Shown piece by piece: positions 1 through 7,932 of a DNA stretch of 64,000 nucleotides. The notes beneath the pieces were generated by a model. The model searched no databases and had not been told where the DNA came from. It worked only from the letters and a program-made list of their open reading frames with translations. A program made the translations under genes and the position numbers. Positions within the stretch are counted from its first letter, which is position 1; every line of letters begins with the position of its first letter. The DNA comes from Afipia massiliensis. Lineage in GTDB: Bacteria; Pseudomonadota; Alphaproteobacteria; Rhizobiales; Xanthobacteraceae. The stretch covers positions 682,001 through 746,000 of the forward strand of contig NZ_JACHIJ010000001.1 of assembly GCF_014203115.1 (NCBI RefSeq). Reading direction: 5' to 3'.

Positions 1-111
1 TTCGGGAACTTCCATGTTCTGGAAATTCTTGAGCGCGTCGGTGACGGGCGCGAAAGCGGTCTTGACGGTGTTCAGCACGGACTCGGCGTTGAAAGAATTG
101 GTGTTGGTCAT
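1..111 (-). CDS. Phasin family protein, N-terminal fragment
   Basis: Only the first 37 codons lie in the window; the gene continues past position 1. The N-terminus reads MTNTNSFNAESVLNTVKTAF, then a stretch with an APVTDALKNFQNM pattern, the usual opening of short alphaproteobacterial phasins. Phasins coat polyhydroxyalkanoate granules and control their number and size. The ATG at 111 is preferred over an in-frame ATG at 123 because GGAG lies about eight bases before it. The position just downstream of a PHA synthase operon on the same strand supports the call, and a PhaR-like operator lies upstream. The family is inferred from a short N-terminus plus context; the rest of the protein cannot be checked here. 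Confidence 0.7.
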   Translation of the reverse strand, partial: MTNTNSFNAESVLNTVKTAFAPVTDALKNFQNMEVPE

Positions 112-202
112 GTTCGTCTCCATCCTCAGGGTTTGAGCTATGGGCTCACCCCGTCCGGTATGGCCCGGGGCACGGGTGTTATGCCAAAGTCTATGACGCG
201 CC

Positions 203-227
203 GCAACATTAATGTTGCGACGCATCA
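203..227. promoter_or_regulatory. Candidate PHA-regulator operator upstream of the phasin gene
   Basis: The phasin upstream region holds a perfect 16-base palindrome, GCAACATTAATGTTGC (203-218). Overlapping it is TGCGACGCATCA (216-227), which matches 11 of 12 positions of the PhaR motif TGCRNYGCASMA that I recall for Bradyrhizobium. PhaR-type repressors control phasin genes in alphaproteobacteria, so the position is right. The sites are read directly; assignment to PhaR is inference. The rest of the interval 112-270 shows only A/T-rich sequence near 240-265 and no gene. Confidence 0.5.
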
Positions 228-270
228 TCACGAAATCGTGACTAAGATAAACTTTAGCTAATTTAATGAC

Positions 271-867
271 TTAGCCAACAGCCTCGGTTACACCGTAGGC
301 TTCGAGCTGGGCGCGAACCTTGGAGACATTGTGGCCGAGGACCACGATATCGTGAGTCTTTCCAGCCAGATCCCTCACCTGATCGTGCAACAGGGCCTCT
401 GCCTTGAAGCCAAGGCTTTCGAACAGGGCAATCGCCCCGGTCTGATCGACCGTCATCTGGGCCACGATCTTCTCCAGCCCTGATCCCAACGCCAGCGCGA
501 AGGTTTCCTGCGACAACGCGCGGCCCACGCCAAGGCCGCGAACGTCCTTGGACACCACCATGCGGATTTCACCGACATGCGGCGACCACGACAGAAGGTC
601 CCGCACGATGGTGCCGCAGCCCACCACCGCACTGCCCTTCACCGCCAGCAGGCTGGTCATGCCGCCGCGCTCGATCTCCTTGATCCAGGCGGAGAGCACC
701 TTGGGCTCGCTGATGTTGCGCGGAATGAACAGCAGATCATGGACCGGCAGCTTTTGCGCGAAAGCGAGGACCGCCGCCTCGTCCGCCGCAGTCATATGGC
801 GAAATTCGATTTCACCGCCTTCGGTCATAACGCGGCGCGGATAGGAACGGACTTCGGTGCTGTTCAT
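271..867 (-). CDS. GNAT family N-acetyltransferase
   Basis: 198 residues with a GNAT fold: an N-terminal FRHMTAADEAAVLAF segment, a central GEIRMVVSKDVRGLGVGRAL block (beta4, then the acetyl-CoA pyrophosphate loop of R/Q-x-x-G-x-G/A type) and a later GAIALFESLGFKAEAL motif typical of beta5-alpha4. The acceptor substrate cannot be predicted. Its ATG overlaps the TGA of phaC in an ATGA junction (864-867), and phaC has the same junction with the phaE-like gene, so the three genes are translationally coupled. That coupling suggests a link to PHA metabolism, perhaps acetylation of a granule protein, but no direct evidence shows it. Start chosen by the overlap. Confidence 0.85.
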   Translation of the reverse strand: MNSTEVRSYPRRVMTEGGEIEFRHMTAADEAAVLAFAQKLPVHDLLFIPRNISEPKVLSAWIKEIERGGMTSLLAVKGSAVVGCGTIVRDLLSWSPHVGEIRMVVSKDVRGLGVGRALSQETFALALGSGLEKIVAQMTVDQTGAIALFESLGFKAEALLHDQVRDLAGKTHDIVVLGHNVSKVRAQLEAYGVTEAVG

Positions 868-1958
868 GTTGATCGCTCACTTAACCAGGAATCGAGTTTG
901 GGCCAGAGACGCTTGATGGCGTTCGCGCCGGCGACGAGGCTGACATGGCCGCCCTTGAGGATAACCTCGGTCTTGTCGGTCGATCCGATCTTCTCGATCA
1001 GATGCTTCGCAGCCTCATAGGGTACAATGTGATCGTGTTCGGCAACCGCATGCAGCACCGGCACCGTGATCTTGGAAAGATCCGCAGCGCGCCCACCGAC
1101 AGTCATCGTGCCGTTGTAGAGCTTGTTGTCCCACATCAGATCTTTTGTTGTGGTCCGGAAATATTCGCCGGCGAGCGGCAGCGTATCCTGTGCCCAGCGG
1201 TCGAACATCCGGTAGGATTTTACGAACTCATCGTTCCAGATGTTTTCCCAGAGCTGGATCTGCCCCACGGCGCGCGACGCTGGCCGCAGCATTTCAAATG
1301 ACGACAGGATCATTTCGGGCGGGACATTGCCGACACTGTCGACCAATTGATCCACGTTGAAATAGCGCCGGTCGGAAAAATTCTGGAACAGCTTCATCTG
1401 ACGGAAGTCGATTGGCGTCGTGAAGCAGACCAGATTCTTCATCGGACCGTCATGGAAAATCGATCCGTACAGCAACGACAGCACGCCGCCGAAACAATAG
1501 CCGATCACATTGACGTCGGTCTCGCCGGAATCCTCCTGAACGCGACGAATGCAATCCGGAATGAAACCGAGGACATAGTCCTCCATGCGCAGCGATTTTT
1601 CCTCAGGCCGCGGCGCACTCCAGTCGAGCATGTAGACATCGAATCCCTTCTTGAGCAGGAATTCGATGAAGCTCTGGCCCGGCACCATGTCGAGGATGTA
1701 GCCGCGATTGGTCGTCGCCATCACGATCAGAATCGGGATGCGATAGATTTCATCCGCCAACGGCCGATAGTGATAGAGATTCATCGTGCCTTTGGAATGG
1801 ATGATATCCTTCGGCGTCGATCCAAGCGCGGGACCGGACGACGCGAAATACTCCACGCCCTTGATGCTGCGCTGAATCGCGCGCTGAACCTCGCTCTGGA
1901 TGCGTTCACCGACCTGCGCGATATCCGGCACCGCGCTCGCGCTTGCTTGTACGTTCAT
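864..1958 (-). CDS. phaC: Class III-type poly(R)-hydroxyalkanoate synthase subunit PhaC
   Basis: Polymerises (R)-3-hydroxyacyl-CoA into polyester on storage granules. At 364 residues it has class III size (about 355), not class I (about 600). The lipase-like box is GYCFGG (153-158) with nucleophile Cys155. Asp309 sits in AEHDHIVP and His338 in GGHVS, matching the Cys149/Asp302/His331 triad known for the Allochromatium enzyme with a constant offset. The region DVYMLDWSAPRPEE (107-120) is also typical. The gene follows the phaE-like gene with a 4-base ATGA overlap, as expected for an obligate two-subunit synthase. Class III enzymes prefer short-chain (C3-C5) hydroxyacyl-CoA; the preference of this one is unknown. 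Confidence 0.93.
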   Translation of the reverse strand: MNVQASASAVPDIAQVGERIQSEVQRAIQRSIKGVEYFASSGPALGSTPKDIIHSKGTMNLYHYRPLADEIYRIPILIVMATTNRGYILDMVPGQSFIEFLLKKGFDVYMLDWSAPRPEEKSLRMEDYVLGFIPDCIRRVQEDSGETDVNVIGYCFGGVLSLLYGSIFHDGPMKNLVCFTTPIDFRQMKLFQNFSDRRYFNVDQLVDSVGNVPPEMILSSFEMLRPASRAVGQIQLWENIWNDEFVKSYRMFDRWAQDTLPLAGEYFRTTTKDLMWDNKLYNGTMTVGGRAADLSKITVPVLHAVAEHDHIVPYEAAKHLIEKIGSTDKTEVILKGGHVSLVAGANAIKRLWPKLDSWLSERST

Positions 1959-2341
1959 GGCGTGCCTCCTCCGGACGCGGACGGCGGCTGCTTCGTGCGC
2001 GGCGGTCGTGGCGGGGCGATGCCGTTCCCCTGCGACGCGACGTCGGCGTGAACGCGGTTCAGCAGCGCCCTGATCTCGTTCAATTGGCTTTCGATCGATT
2101 GCAGCCGTTCGCCCATGCTGACCATCTGCGCGCGACTGGGTAGATTCATGCTGACCAGATAGCGCTCCATCAGATCGCCGACGGTTTTCTGCGCGCCGAC
2201 CGAAGCGCCAGTGAGTTGGTGCGTGACCTTACTGAATTGCTCCGACCCCATGACCTGATTGGCCATGGCGTTGAAACCCTTCTCCATCTCGGCAAGCATG
2301 GTGTGCCACACCTGCACCGGATCGGTCGGTTTGTCGGACAT
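1955..2341 (-). CDS. Short PhaE/PhaR-like PHA synthase subunit
   Basis: 128 residues, first gene of the phaE-phaC-GNAT operon. The N-terminal half (VWHTMLAEMEKGFNAMANQV) looks helical. The segment NLPSRAQMVSMGERLQSIES (about 66-85) is the hallmark of PhaE and PhaR C-terminal regions, where a conserved LPSR is followed by a heptad-like helix. A Pro-rich tail (APPRPPRTKQPPSASGGG) ends the chain. Classical PhaE is about 350 residues and Bacillus PhaR about 200, so this is a minimal version. The partner role comes from the motif and the overlap with phaC; activity needs testing. Start ATG at 2341. Confidence 0.8.
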   Translation of the reverse strand: MSDKPTDPVQVWHTMLAEMEKGFNAMANQVMGSEQFSKVTHQLTGASVGAQKTVGDLMERYLVSMNLPSRAQMVSMGERLQSIESQLNEIRALLNRVHADVASQGNGIAPPRPPRTKQPPSASGGGTP

Positions 2342-2514
2342 ACTGGCGCCCCTCCGGAAGCGTTAACGAGTGGCCGTTGAACCGGCTTTTTTGCCATTCC
2401 ATACCGTTGCGGGACCGGGGTCAACATAAACGGGCAAGACGTCGCGCCCGCCTTCTGCAAGGCCCAAAAGCGTGCCATAGGGTATTAACTTTATTCATTT
2501 CGAGGGATGCCGCC

Positions 2515-3426
2515 GTGAACGCACATCAGCCGCCGCAAATGGCAAAGGCCAACGGAATCGAGCTTTGCTACGAAATCTTCGGCGCGTCTGACGCGGAACC
2601 GCTGGTTCTGATCATGGGCCTCGGCGCCCAGATGATCCATTGGGACGACGACTTCTGCCGGGACCTGGCGGGCCGCGGCTTCCGCGTCATCCGCTTCGAC
2701 AACCGTGATATCGGCCAGTCGACCAAGATGTCCGGCGGCAAGCCGCTGCGTCCGATGGAGTTGCTCAAACTCCGGATCTTCAAGATCGCGCCGGAAGCTC
2801 CCTACAAACTATGGGACATGGCCAGTGACGTCGTCGGTCTGCTCGACGCGTTGGGCATCCGGAAAGCGCATATCGTCGGCGCGTCGATGGGCGGCATGAT
2901 CGCGCAGGAAATCGCGATGCAGTACCCGGACAGGGTCTTGTCGCTGACCTCGATCATGTCAACAACCGGCAATCCGAGATTGCCGCAACCAACCCGCGAA
3001 GCATCCGCCATTCTGCTCGCGCCGCCGCCGACCACCAAGGAAGAATATCTCACGCGCTTCGGCCAGACCTGGAAGGTTTTGCGCGGCGCGAGCTTTCCAC
3101 TCGACGAAGCGAAGGACCTCGAGCGCGCCGAGCGAACCTACGCACGCGGCCTCAATCCCGCAGGGGTTGGACGGCAACTGCGCGCGATCCTCGCCTCTGG
3201 CAATCGCAAGGACCGGCTGAGATCGGTCAAGGCGCCAACGCTGGTGATTCACGGCACCATTGATCCGCTGGTGAAGATGGAAGCGGGCAAGGATACCGCC
3301 GCATCGATCCCCGGCGCAAAACTTCTGCTGATCGAGGGCATGGGACACGCGCTGCCGATCCCGATGTGGCCGACCATCATCGGCGCCATCGCCGAACACG
3401 CGCATGGAGCGACGAAGCGCGGATAG
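2515..3426 (+). CDS. Alpha/beta hydrolase
   Basis: 303 residues from a GTG start with GAGGG eight bases upstream; an in-frame ATG at 2539 is the alternative, and an open frame reaching back to 2377 lacks family homology. The fold is read from LVLIMGLGAQMIHW (oxyanion strand region), the nucleophile elbow GASMGG and the final GMGHALP with the catalytic His; an Asp in HGTIDPLV completes the triad. The family covers esterases, lactonases and C-C hydrolases, so the substrate is open. It is divergent from the phaE operon (173-base shared upstream region) and convergent with the P450 gene; a palindromic repeat separates the latter pair. Confidence 0.85.
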   Translation: MNAHQPPQMAKANGIELCYEIFGASDAEPLVLIMGLGAQMIHWDDDFCRDLAGRGFRVIRFDNRDIGQSTKMSGGKPLRPMELLKLRIFKIAPEAPYKLWDMASDVVGLLDALGIRKAHIVGASMGGMIAQEIAMQYPDRVLSLTSIMSTTGNPRLPQPTREASAILLAPPPTTKEEYLTRFGQTWKVLRGASFPLDEAKDLERAERTYARGLNPAGVGRQLRAILASGNRKDRLRSVKAPTLVIHGTIDPLVKMEAGKDTAASIPGAKLLLIEGMGHALPIPMWPTIIGAIAEHAHGATKRG

Positions 3427-3443
3427 CTCACGTTGCGTTGACT

Positions 3444-3517
3444 GTCATACGCGAGCTTGACCCGCGTATCCATCTTCTGAAGAGAGGATGGATTGCCGGG
3501 TCAAGCCCGGCAATGAC
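3444..3517. repeat. Palindromic intergenic repeat element
   Basis: A 74-base inverted repeat lies between convergent genes. The left arm opens GTCATACGCG and includes GCTTGACCCGCGTATCCATC (3454-3473). The right arm opens GATGGATTGCCGGGTCAAGC and ends CCGGCAATGAC (3487-3517). The right arm also contains its own GCCGGG/CCCGGC helix. Elements with this GCCGGGTCAAGCCCGGC core are common in Bradyrhizobium and relatives (from memory). It may serve as a bidirectional terminator or transcript stabiliser. Confidence 0.8.
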
Positions 3518-3543
3518 GTGCGGCTTAGTGCACAAACAGCGCC

Positions 3544-6500
3544 CTAACTTCCCGCCCAGACGTCGAGCACGTAACGGTTCTGAGTTCCCATGCTGTCAAT
3601 CCAGCGCAGCGCCGCAGCCTCGTCGGCACCGGACCGCTCGCGGTAGATCGTCGTCAGCACGCGCTTGACGTCCGGCTCCATCTTGCCGCCGTCACCGCAG
3701 ACGTAAATGATCGCGCCGGCTTCGATCAGTTTCCAGACCTTGTCCTTCTGGGCCGCGATCAGATCCTGCACGTAGCTCTTCGGTGTATCTGCCCGCGAGA
3801 ACGCAACGTGCAGATCGGTGATGCCCTGATCGGTAAAACCCTTGAGCTCATCGGCATACAGAAAATCCTGCTCCGGATGACGGCAGCCGAAGAACAGCAT
3901 CGAAGCGCCGAACGACTTGCCCTTGGCCTTCATCGCCGCGCGTTCCTGCAAAAATCCGCGGAACGGCGCGAGTCCCGTACCAGGACCGACCATGATGATC
4001 GGCGTCGACGGATTCTCTGGAAGACGGAAACCAGCCTTGGTTTCGCGAACGATGGCATAAACCACATCGCCCGCGCGGCGGCTTGAGAGATAATTCGAGC
4101 AGACGCCCTTGTAGATGCCGCGCCCCGAACTCGCCGGCGCATCAACCACGCCGACAGTCACACTGCATTTCGAAGCTCCCGCCACCGCAGGCGACGAGGA
4201 GATCGAGTAGTAGCGCGGCGACAGCAGCGAGAGCATTTCCAGATAGGTATGGAACGGCAACTCGCACGCTGGATATTCCTCAAGCAAACTGTACACTGAC
4301 CTGCGCTTGGCAAGAATTTCCGAACGGTAGAGCTCGGTTGAGGCAGGATCGTCGCCGATCAGCGCCTCCAGCTTCGGCTTGGTCATCGGGCAGCGTGTAT
4401 GCTCCGACATGATCTGGATTTGCTTGCGGGTCGCGACCTGCTGCAACTCTACGAACTCGGTCAGCAATCGACCGACCGATACCGCGTTGTCGACAGGCAA
4501 TTGCGCCCGGCGGCCGGTAGCAACATGCAGCCGCACCTGATCGGCGGGAAGGAAACCGAACCGCCGCGCCACTGCGTCCACCAGAACCGGATCGTTGCGC
4601 GGAATGACGCTGAGATGGTCACCAACGCGATAGGTGACATTTTCCGGCAACTCGACTTCGATATGCCGCGTCGAGCGCGTGGACGGATTGGCGCCAGACT
4701 TGTTCTGCAACTCGTCGTTGATCAGCAGCTTCACCGGGACCGCGCCGCCGGACACTGCGACCGTATTGACTGCGCTATGTGCCACCGGCTCGATCTTGTA
4801 GAGCGGCTCGTCATTGGCTTCGCGCGTGAATCCAGTGTCGATTGCGAATTCCTTTACTGCGATTTCGCGCACAGACTTGAACCACTTCTCGAACTGTCCA
4901 TCGAGATCGTCGCGGGCGTCGCCCTCGCCGCGTGTCACGGCTGGCGTCCCGCCGTGCGCTGCAAGCCGCTCATCGATCATGCGGGGAATCGACTGATAGG
5001 TTGCAAGCCAGTCACTGTTACCGCAACCGAAGACGGCGTAGCGGACACCCTTGAAGGCGTCCTTGGGCAGATCGCTGCTCAGCCATTTGACGAACTGGGT
5101 GGCGTTATCCGGCGGCGCACCGTTGTAGGACGCACAGAAAATTATGACGCCGCCCTGATCGCTCAAGTTTCCGACATATTCATCGAGCGGCGCGAGCTTG
5201 GTCGCGAAGCCATTGACCTCCGCCAGATCCGCGACACGATGCGCGAGATCCTCGGCCGTGCCGAGATTCGAGCCGTAGAGAATAAGCAGCGGCGTGTTGT
5301 GACCAGGACGTACGCGCGCCGGCGCAGCCGCGCCCGCGCTGCTGGCAACGGCGGCGGCGCCCGGACGATTGGCAACGATGGTCCGGTCCTTGTCGGAGCG
5401 CGCACGCACCTTGATCTTGAAGCCGTCGGGCTTGATCGTCAGCGTTTCCTTCAGATGCATCTGATAGCGCGTGTGGTCGAGCAGCTTGAATCGCTGCAGG
5501 ATCATGCCGAGCGCCAGCGCCGCCTCATGCATCGCAAAGCCGCGGCCGATGCAGGCTCGCTGGCCGTTACCGAACGGTTTCCATGCGTTGGCGGGCCGCT
5601 TGGTCTCCGCCTCTCGGCTGAAGTTTTCCGGATCGAAGACATCCGGGTTCGGACCCCACACCGACGGATCACGATGCAACGCCATCACCAGAACCGTAAC
5701 GAAGGTGCCTTTCCGCAGCTTGTACTTGCCGCCGATCGTCTCATCCTTGAGCGGTGACACGCCATAAGCTGGCGCAGGCGGCCACATCCGCAGGGATTCT
5801 TTCAGGATCTGCGAAATGTAGTGAAGCTGCGTCACCTGCTGGAAGGTTGGCTTGGCGTCGACATCGGGACCCAGAACCCGATCGACTTCCTCATAAGCTT
5901 TCTTGAGCACCTCCGGGTGCTTGAGCATTGCGTAGATGGCGCAAGACAACAGGCCGCTCGTGGTCTCGTGGCCCGCGATCAGGAAAGTGTTGATCTGGTA
6001 GCGGATGTTGACGTCGTCGAGCTGCTCTCCGGTCACCTTATCGATGCCGGTCATCATCGCGTTGAGCATGTCTTTCTTGGCCGCCGCATCGTCGGCATTC
6101 TTGCGCCGCTCGGCGACGATCTCATCGACCATGTTGTTCATGAACGCGACGTCCGCCGCCATGTCGGCTCGGCGCGCGCGCATGAACAATCCCTCAAGCG
6201 GGATGCCGCGAGTCATCATGATGGTTTCGAGCGAGCGCACCAGCGCACCCACGAACGGATGATAGTCCTCGCGATAGAATGAATTGAAGCGATAGTCGAA
6301 GCCGCACAGCCCGATGGTATCGAGCGTCAGCGCGGTCATGTCATGGACGACATCGATTTCGTCGTCGGCGTTGAGCCGCTCCCATTTCTTGACGAGCTGT
6401 TCGGCGATATCGACCATCATCGGGTGATATGACTGCATCGCCCGACCGCCGAACGGCGAAAGCAGGATATTGTGCGCCTTGTTCCAGTTTGGCTCGGTCG

Positions 6501-6786
6501 TGTCGGCAGTGAACAGTCCGTCGCCGCCGATCGAGCGAACGCGACGCAGCGCACCGCGCACCGCCTTGTCAAAACGCTTCTCGTCACTCAGTTCGTTGAC
6601 GAGTTCAAATCCCGAGACGATCACCAGCGGCTGGCCCATCATGTCGAGCCAAAAGATCGGTCCCAGCTCCTTGGTCTTGCGCACCAGATCCTGCACCGGC
6701 GCGGTCGAATCCAGCGACAGCATGTTGCCGACGACCGGCTTCTTCGGCGGATGCGGAATCGGATTCAACTTGTTCTGGGACGACAT
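3544..6786 (-). CDS. Self-sufficient cytochrome P450/NADPH reductase fusion, CYP102 family
   Basis: 1080 residues, colinear with Bacillus P450-BM3 from end to end. The heme domain (about 1-465) carries AGHETTSG in the I helix (271-278), ExxR (330-333) and FGNGQRACIG with ligand Cys412. After an Ala-rich linker (about 475-492) come the flavodoxin FMN domain (LILYGSNLGTAEDL, from 501) and the FAD/NADPH reductase with RYYSISSSP, GPGTGLAPFRGF and a terminal DVWAG. It should hydroxylate or epoxidise fatty acids or similar chains using NADPH. The BM3 residues Arg47 and Tyr51 that hold the carboxylate align with Gln52 and Ile56 here, while Phe87 is kept as Phe92, so the chain pocket stays but the anchor is lost. 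AGGAG lies eleven bases before the ATG. Confidence 0.96.
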   Translation of the reverse strand: MSSQNKLNPIPHPPKKPVVGNMLSLDSTAPVQDLVRKTKELGPIFWLDMMGQPLVIVSGFELVNELSDEKRFDKAVRGALRRVRSIGGDGLFTADTTEPNWNKAHNILLSPFGGRAMQSYHPMMVDIAEQLVKKWERLNADDEIDVVHDMTALTLDTIGLCGFDYRFNSFYREDYHPFVGALVRSLETIMMTRGIPLEGLFMRARRADMAADVAFMNNMVDEIVAERRKNADDAAAKKDMLNAMMTGIDKVTGEQLDDVNIRYQINTFLIAGHETTSGLLSCAIYAMLKHPEVLKKAYEEVDRVLGPDVDAKPTFQQVTQLHYISQILKESLRMWPPAPAYGVSPLKDETIGGKYKLRKGTFVTVLVMALHRDPSVWGPNPDVFDPENFSREAETKRPANAWKPFGNGQRACIGRGFAMHEAALALGMILQRFKLLDHTRYQMHLKETLTIKPDGFKIKVRARSDKDRTIVANRPGAAAVASSAGAAAPARVRPGHNTPLLILYGSNLGTAEDLAHRVADLAEVNGFATKLAPLDEYVGNLSDQGGVIIFCASYNGAPPDNATQFVKWLSSDLPKDAFKGVRYAVFGCGNSDWLATYQSIPRMIDERLAAHGGTPAVTRGEGDARDDLDGQFEKWFKSVREIAVKEFAIDTGFTREANDEPLYKIEPVAHSAVNTVAVSGGAVPVKLLINDELQNKSGANPSTRSTRHIEVELPENVTYRVGDHLSVIPRNDPVLVDAVARRFGFLPADQVRLHVATGRRAQLPVDNAVSVGRLLTEFVELQQVATRKQIQIMSEHTRCPMTKPKLEALIGDDPASTELYRSEILAKRRSVYSLLEEYPACELPFHTYLEMLSLLSPRYYSISSSPAVAGASKCSVTVGVVDAPASSGRGIYKGVCSNYLSSRRAGDVVYAIVRETKAGFRLPENPSTPIIMVGPGTGLAPFRGFLQERAAMKAKGKSFGASMLFFGCRHPEQDFLYADELKGFTDQGITDLHVAFSRADTPKSYVQDLIAAQKDKVWKLIEAGAIIYVCGDGGKMEPDVKRVLTTIYRERSGADEAAALRWIDSMGTQNRYVLDVWAGS

Positions 6787-6916
6787 CGCTCGGGTATCTC
6801 CTGCCCACGTGACTCTGATGCCCGGTTGGCCCGGAGCTTTTCGCCCAAGCTACTGTTCCGGCGCTTCTTTTGCAAAGAACTTATAGTGCAAAGGTTTTGG
6901 CTGCAGCCTCCCGGCG

Positions 6917-7930
6917 TTACCCGAAACGCCGCCTGCGCCATTCAAGGATTTTGGCGCTGACCTCGTCGGGCTGCTCCTGCTGGGTCCAGTGCCCGCTGTC
7001 CTTGACCAGGTGTTTTTCGAGATCCGGAACAATATTCTCCATCCCGTCGCATGACGACGGCGGAAGCACCGCATCGTTCTCCGCCATGATCATGAGCGAG
7101 GGCACGCGCACGGTGTGGTCGATATGCGCCGAACGTTCCCAGTTACGGGTCATGTTGCGGTACCAGTTGATCCCGCCGGTGAACCCCGAGACCTTGAACG
7201 CATCCACGAACACTTGCATTTCCTCAGGCGTCAGGATTTTCTCGCGCGGATCGAGCTTACCGTCGTAACCCGCGACCATCTGCGGGAACGCCATGTTTAG
7301 CTTTGGCGACGCACCGAGACCAGCCGCAGGCGGCCCCTCGCCGGCTTCCAGTGCTTTCTTCTGCGGCATCGGCTTGCGCATGAAGAAATCGAAGGCTTGT
7401 TCGACACGGCTGTCGAATATCTTGTCGGCACGGCGTTCAGGGTCCTGGAACTGCGCGATGTAGAGGTGATCACCGTACCGCTTGCGGAGCAGCCCGATCG
7501 GATCGCTCGGGGTGCGCGGCGTATGCGGCGTATTAACGCCAATGACCCCGGCCACGCGCGACGGATGCCGCAGCGGCATCTGCCAGACGATAAATCCTCC
7601 CCAATCGTGACCGACGAAGATCGCCTTGTCGATTTTCAGGTGATCGAGCAATCCAACGAGGTCGCCCGTCAGATTTTCGATGTCATAGGCCTCGACCGGC
7701 TCCGGACGGTCCGTCGCGCCATAGCCGCGCTGGTCCGGCGCGATAACACGTACGCCCGCTTCGCTCAGCGCCTTGATCTGGTGCCGCCACGAAAACGCGA
7801 TCTCAGGCCAGCCGTGGCACAACACCAGCGGCGGCGTGTCTGTTTTCGGACCGGCTTCGTAGAAGCCCATGCGTATGCCGTTGACCTGGGCATACTGAAG
7901 CGGCGGCATTTCCATCATTGCAGGTGCCAC
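6917..7930 (-). CDS. Epoxide hydrolase (alpha/beta fold)
   Basis: 337 residues. The oxyanion motif HGWPE (39-43), RGYG (68-71), nucleophile elbow GHDWGG with Asp109, cap-domain NWYRN with Tyr257, Asp286 in AENDAVLP and His314 in SGHW give a complete soluble epoxide hydrolase active site. It would open epoxides to diols. The gene begins with GTG three bases after the stop of the wax synthase (TGA-AC-GTG), so the two are probably coupled; an ATG at 7918 is an alternative start. It lies upstream of the CYP102 on the same strand, 130 bases apart. A P450 that epoxidises unsaturated chains would give this enzyme its substrate, but that link is inference. Confidence 0.92.
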   Translation of the reverse strand: MAPAMMEMPPLQYAQVNGIRMGFYEAGPKTDTPPLVLCHGWPEIAFSWRHQIKALSEAGVRVIAPDQRGYGATDRPEPVEAYDIENLTGDLVGLLDHLKIDKAIFVGHDWGGFIVWQMPLRHPSRVAGVIGVNTPHTPRTPSDPIGLLRKRYGDHLYIAQFQDPERRADKIFDSRVEQAFDFFMRKPMPQKKALEAGEGPPAAGLGASPKLNMAFPQMVAGYDGKLDPREKILTPEEMQVFVDAFKVSGFTGGINWYRNMTRNWERSAHIDHTVRVPSLMIMAENDAVLPPSSCDGMENIVPDLEKHLVKDSGHWTQQEQPDEVSAKILEWRRRRFG

Positions 7931-7932
7931 GT

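Noticed and set aside
4399-5757. 452-codon plus-strand open frame inside the CYP102 gene
   Set aside because: It is antisense to well-conserved P450 and flavodoxin sequence and shows no domain; long shadow frames are common in GC-rich DNA.
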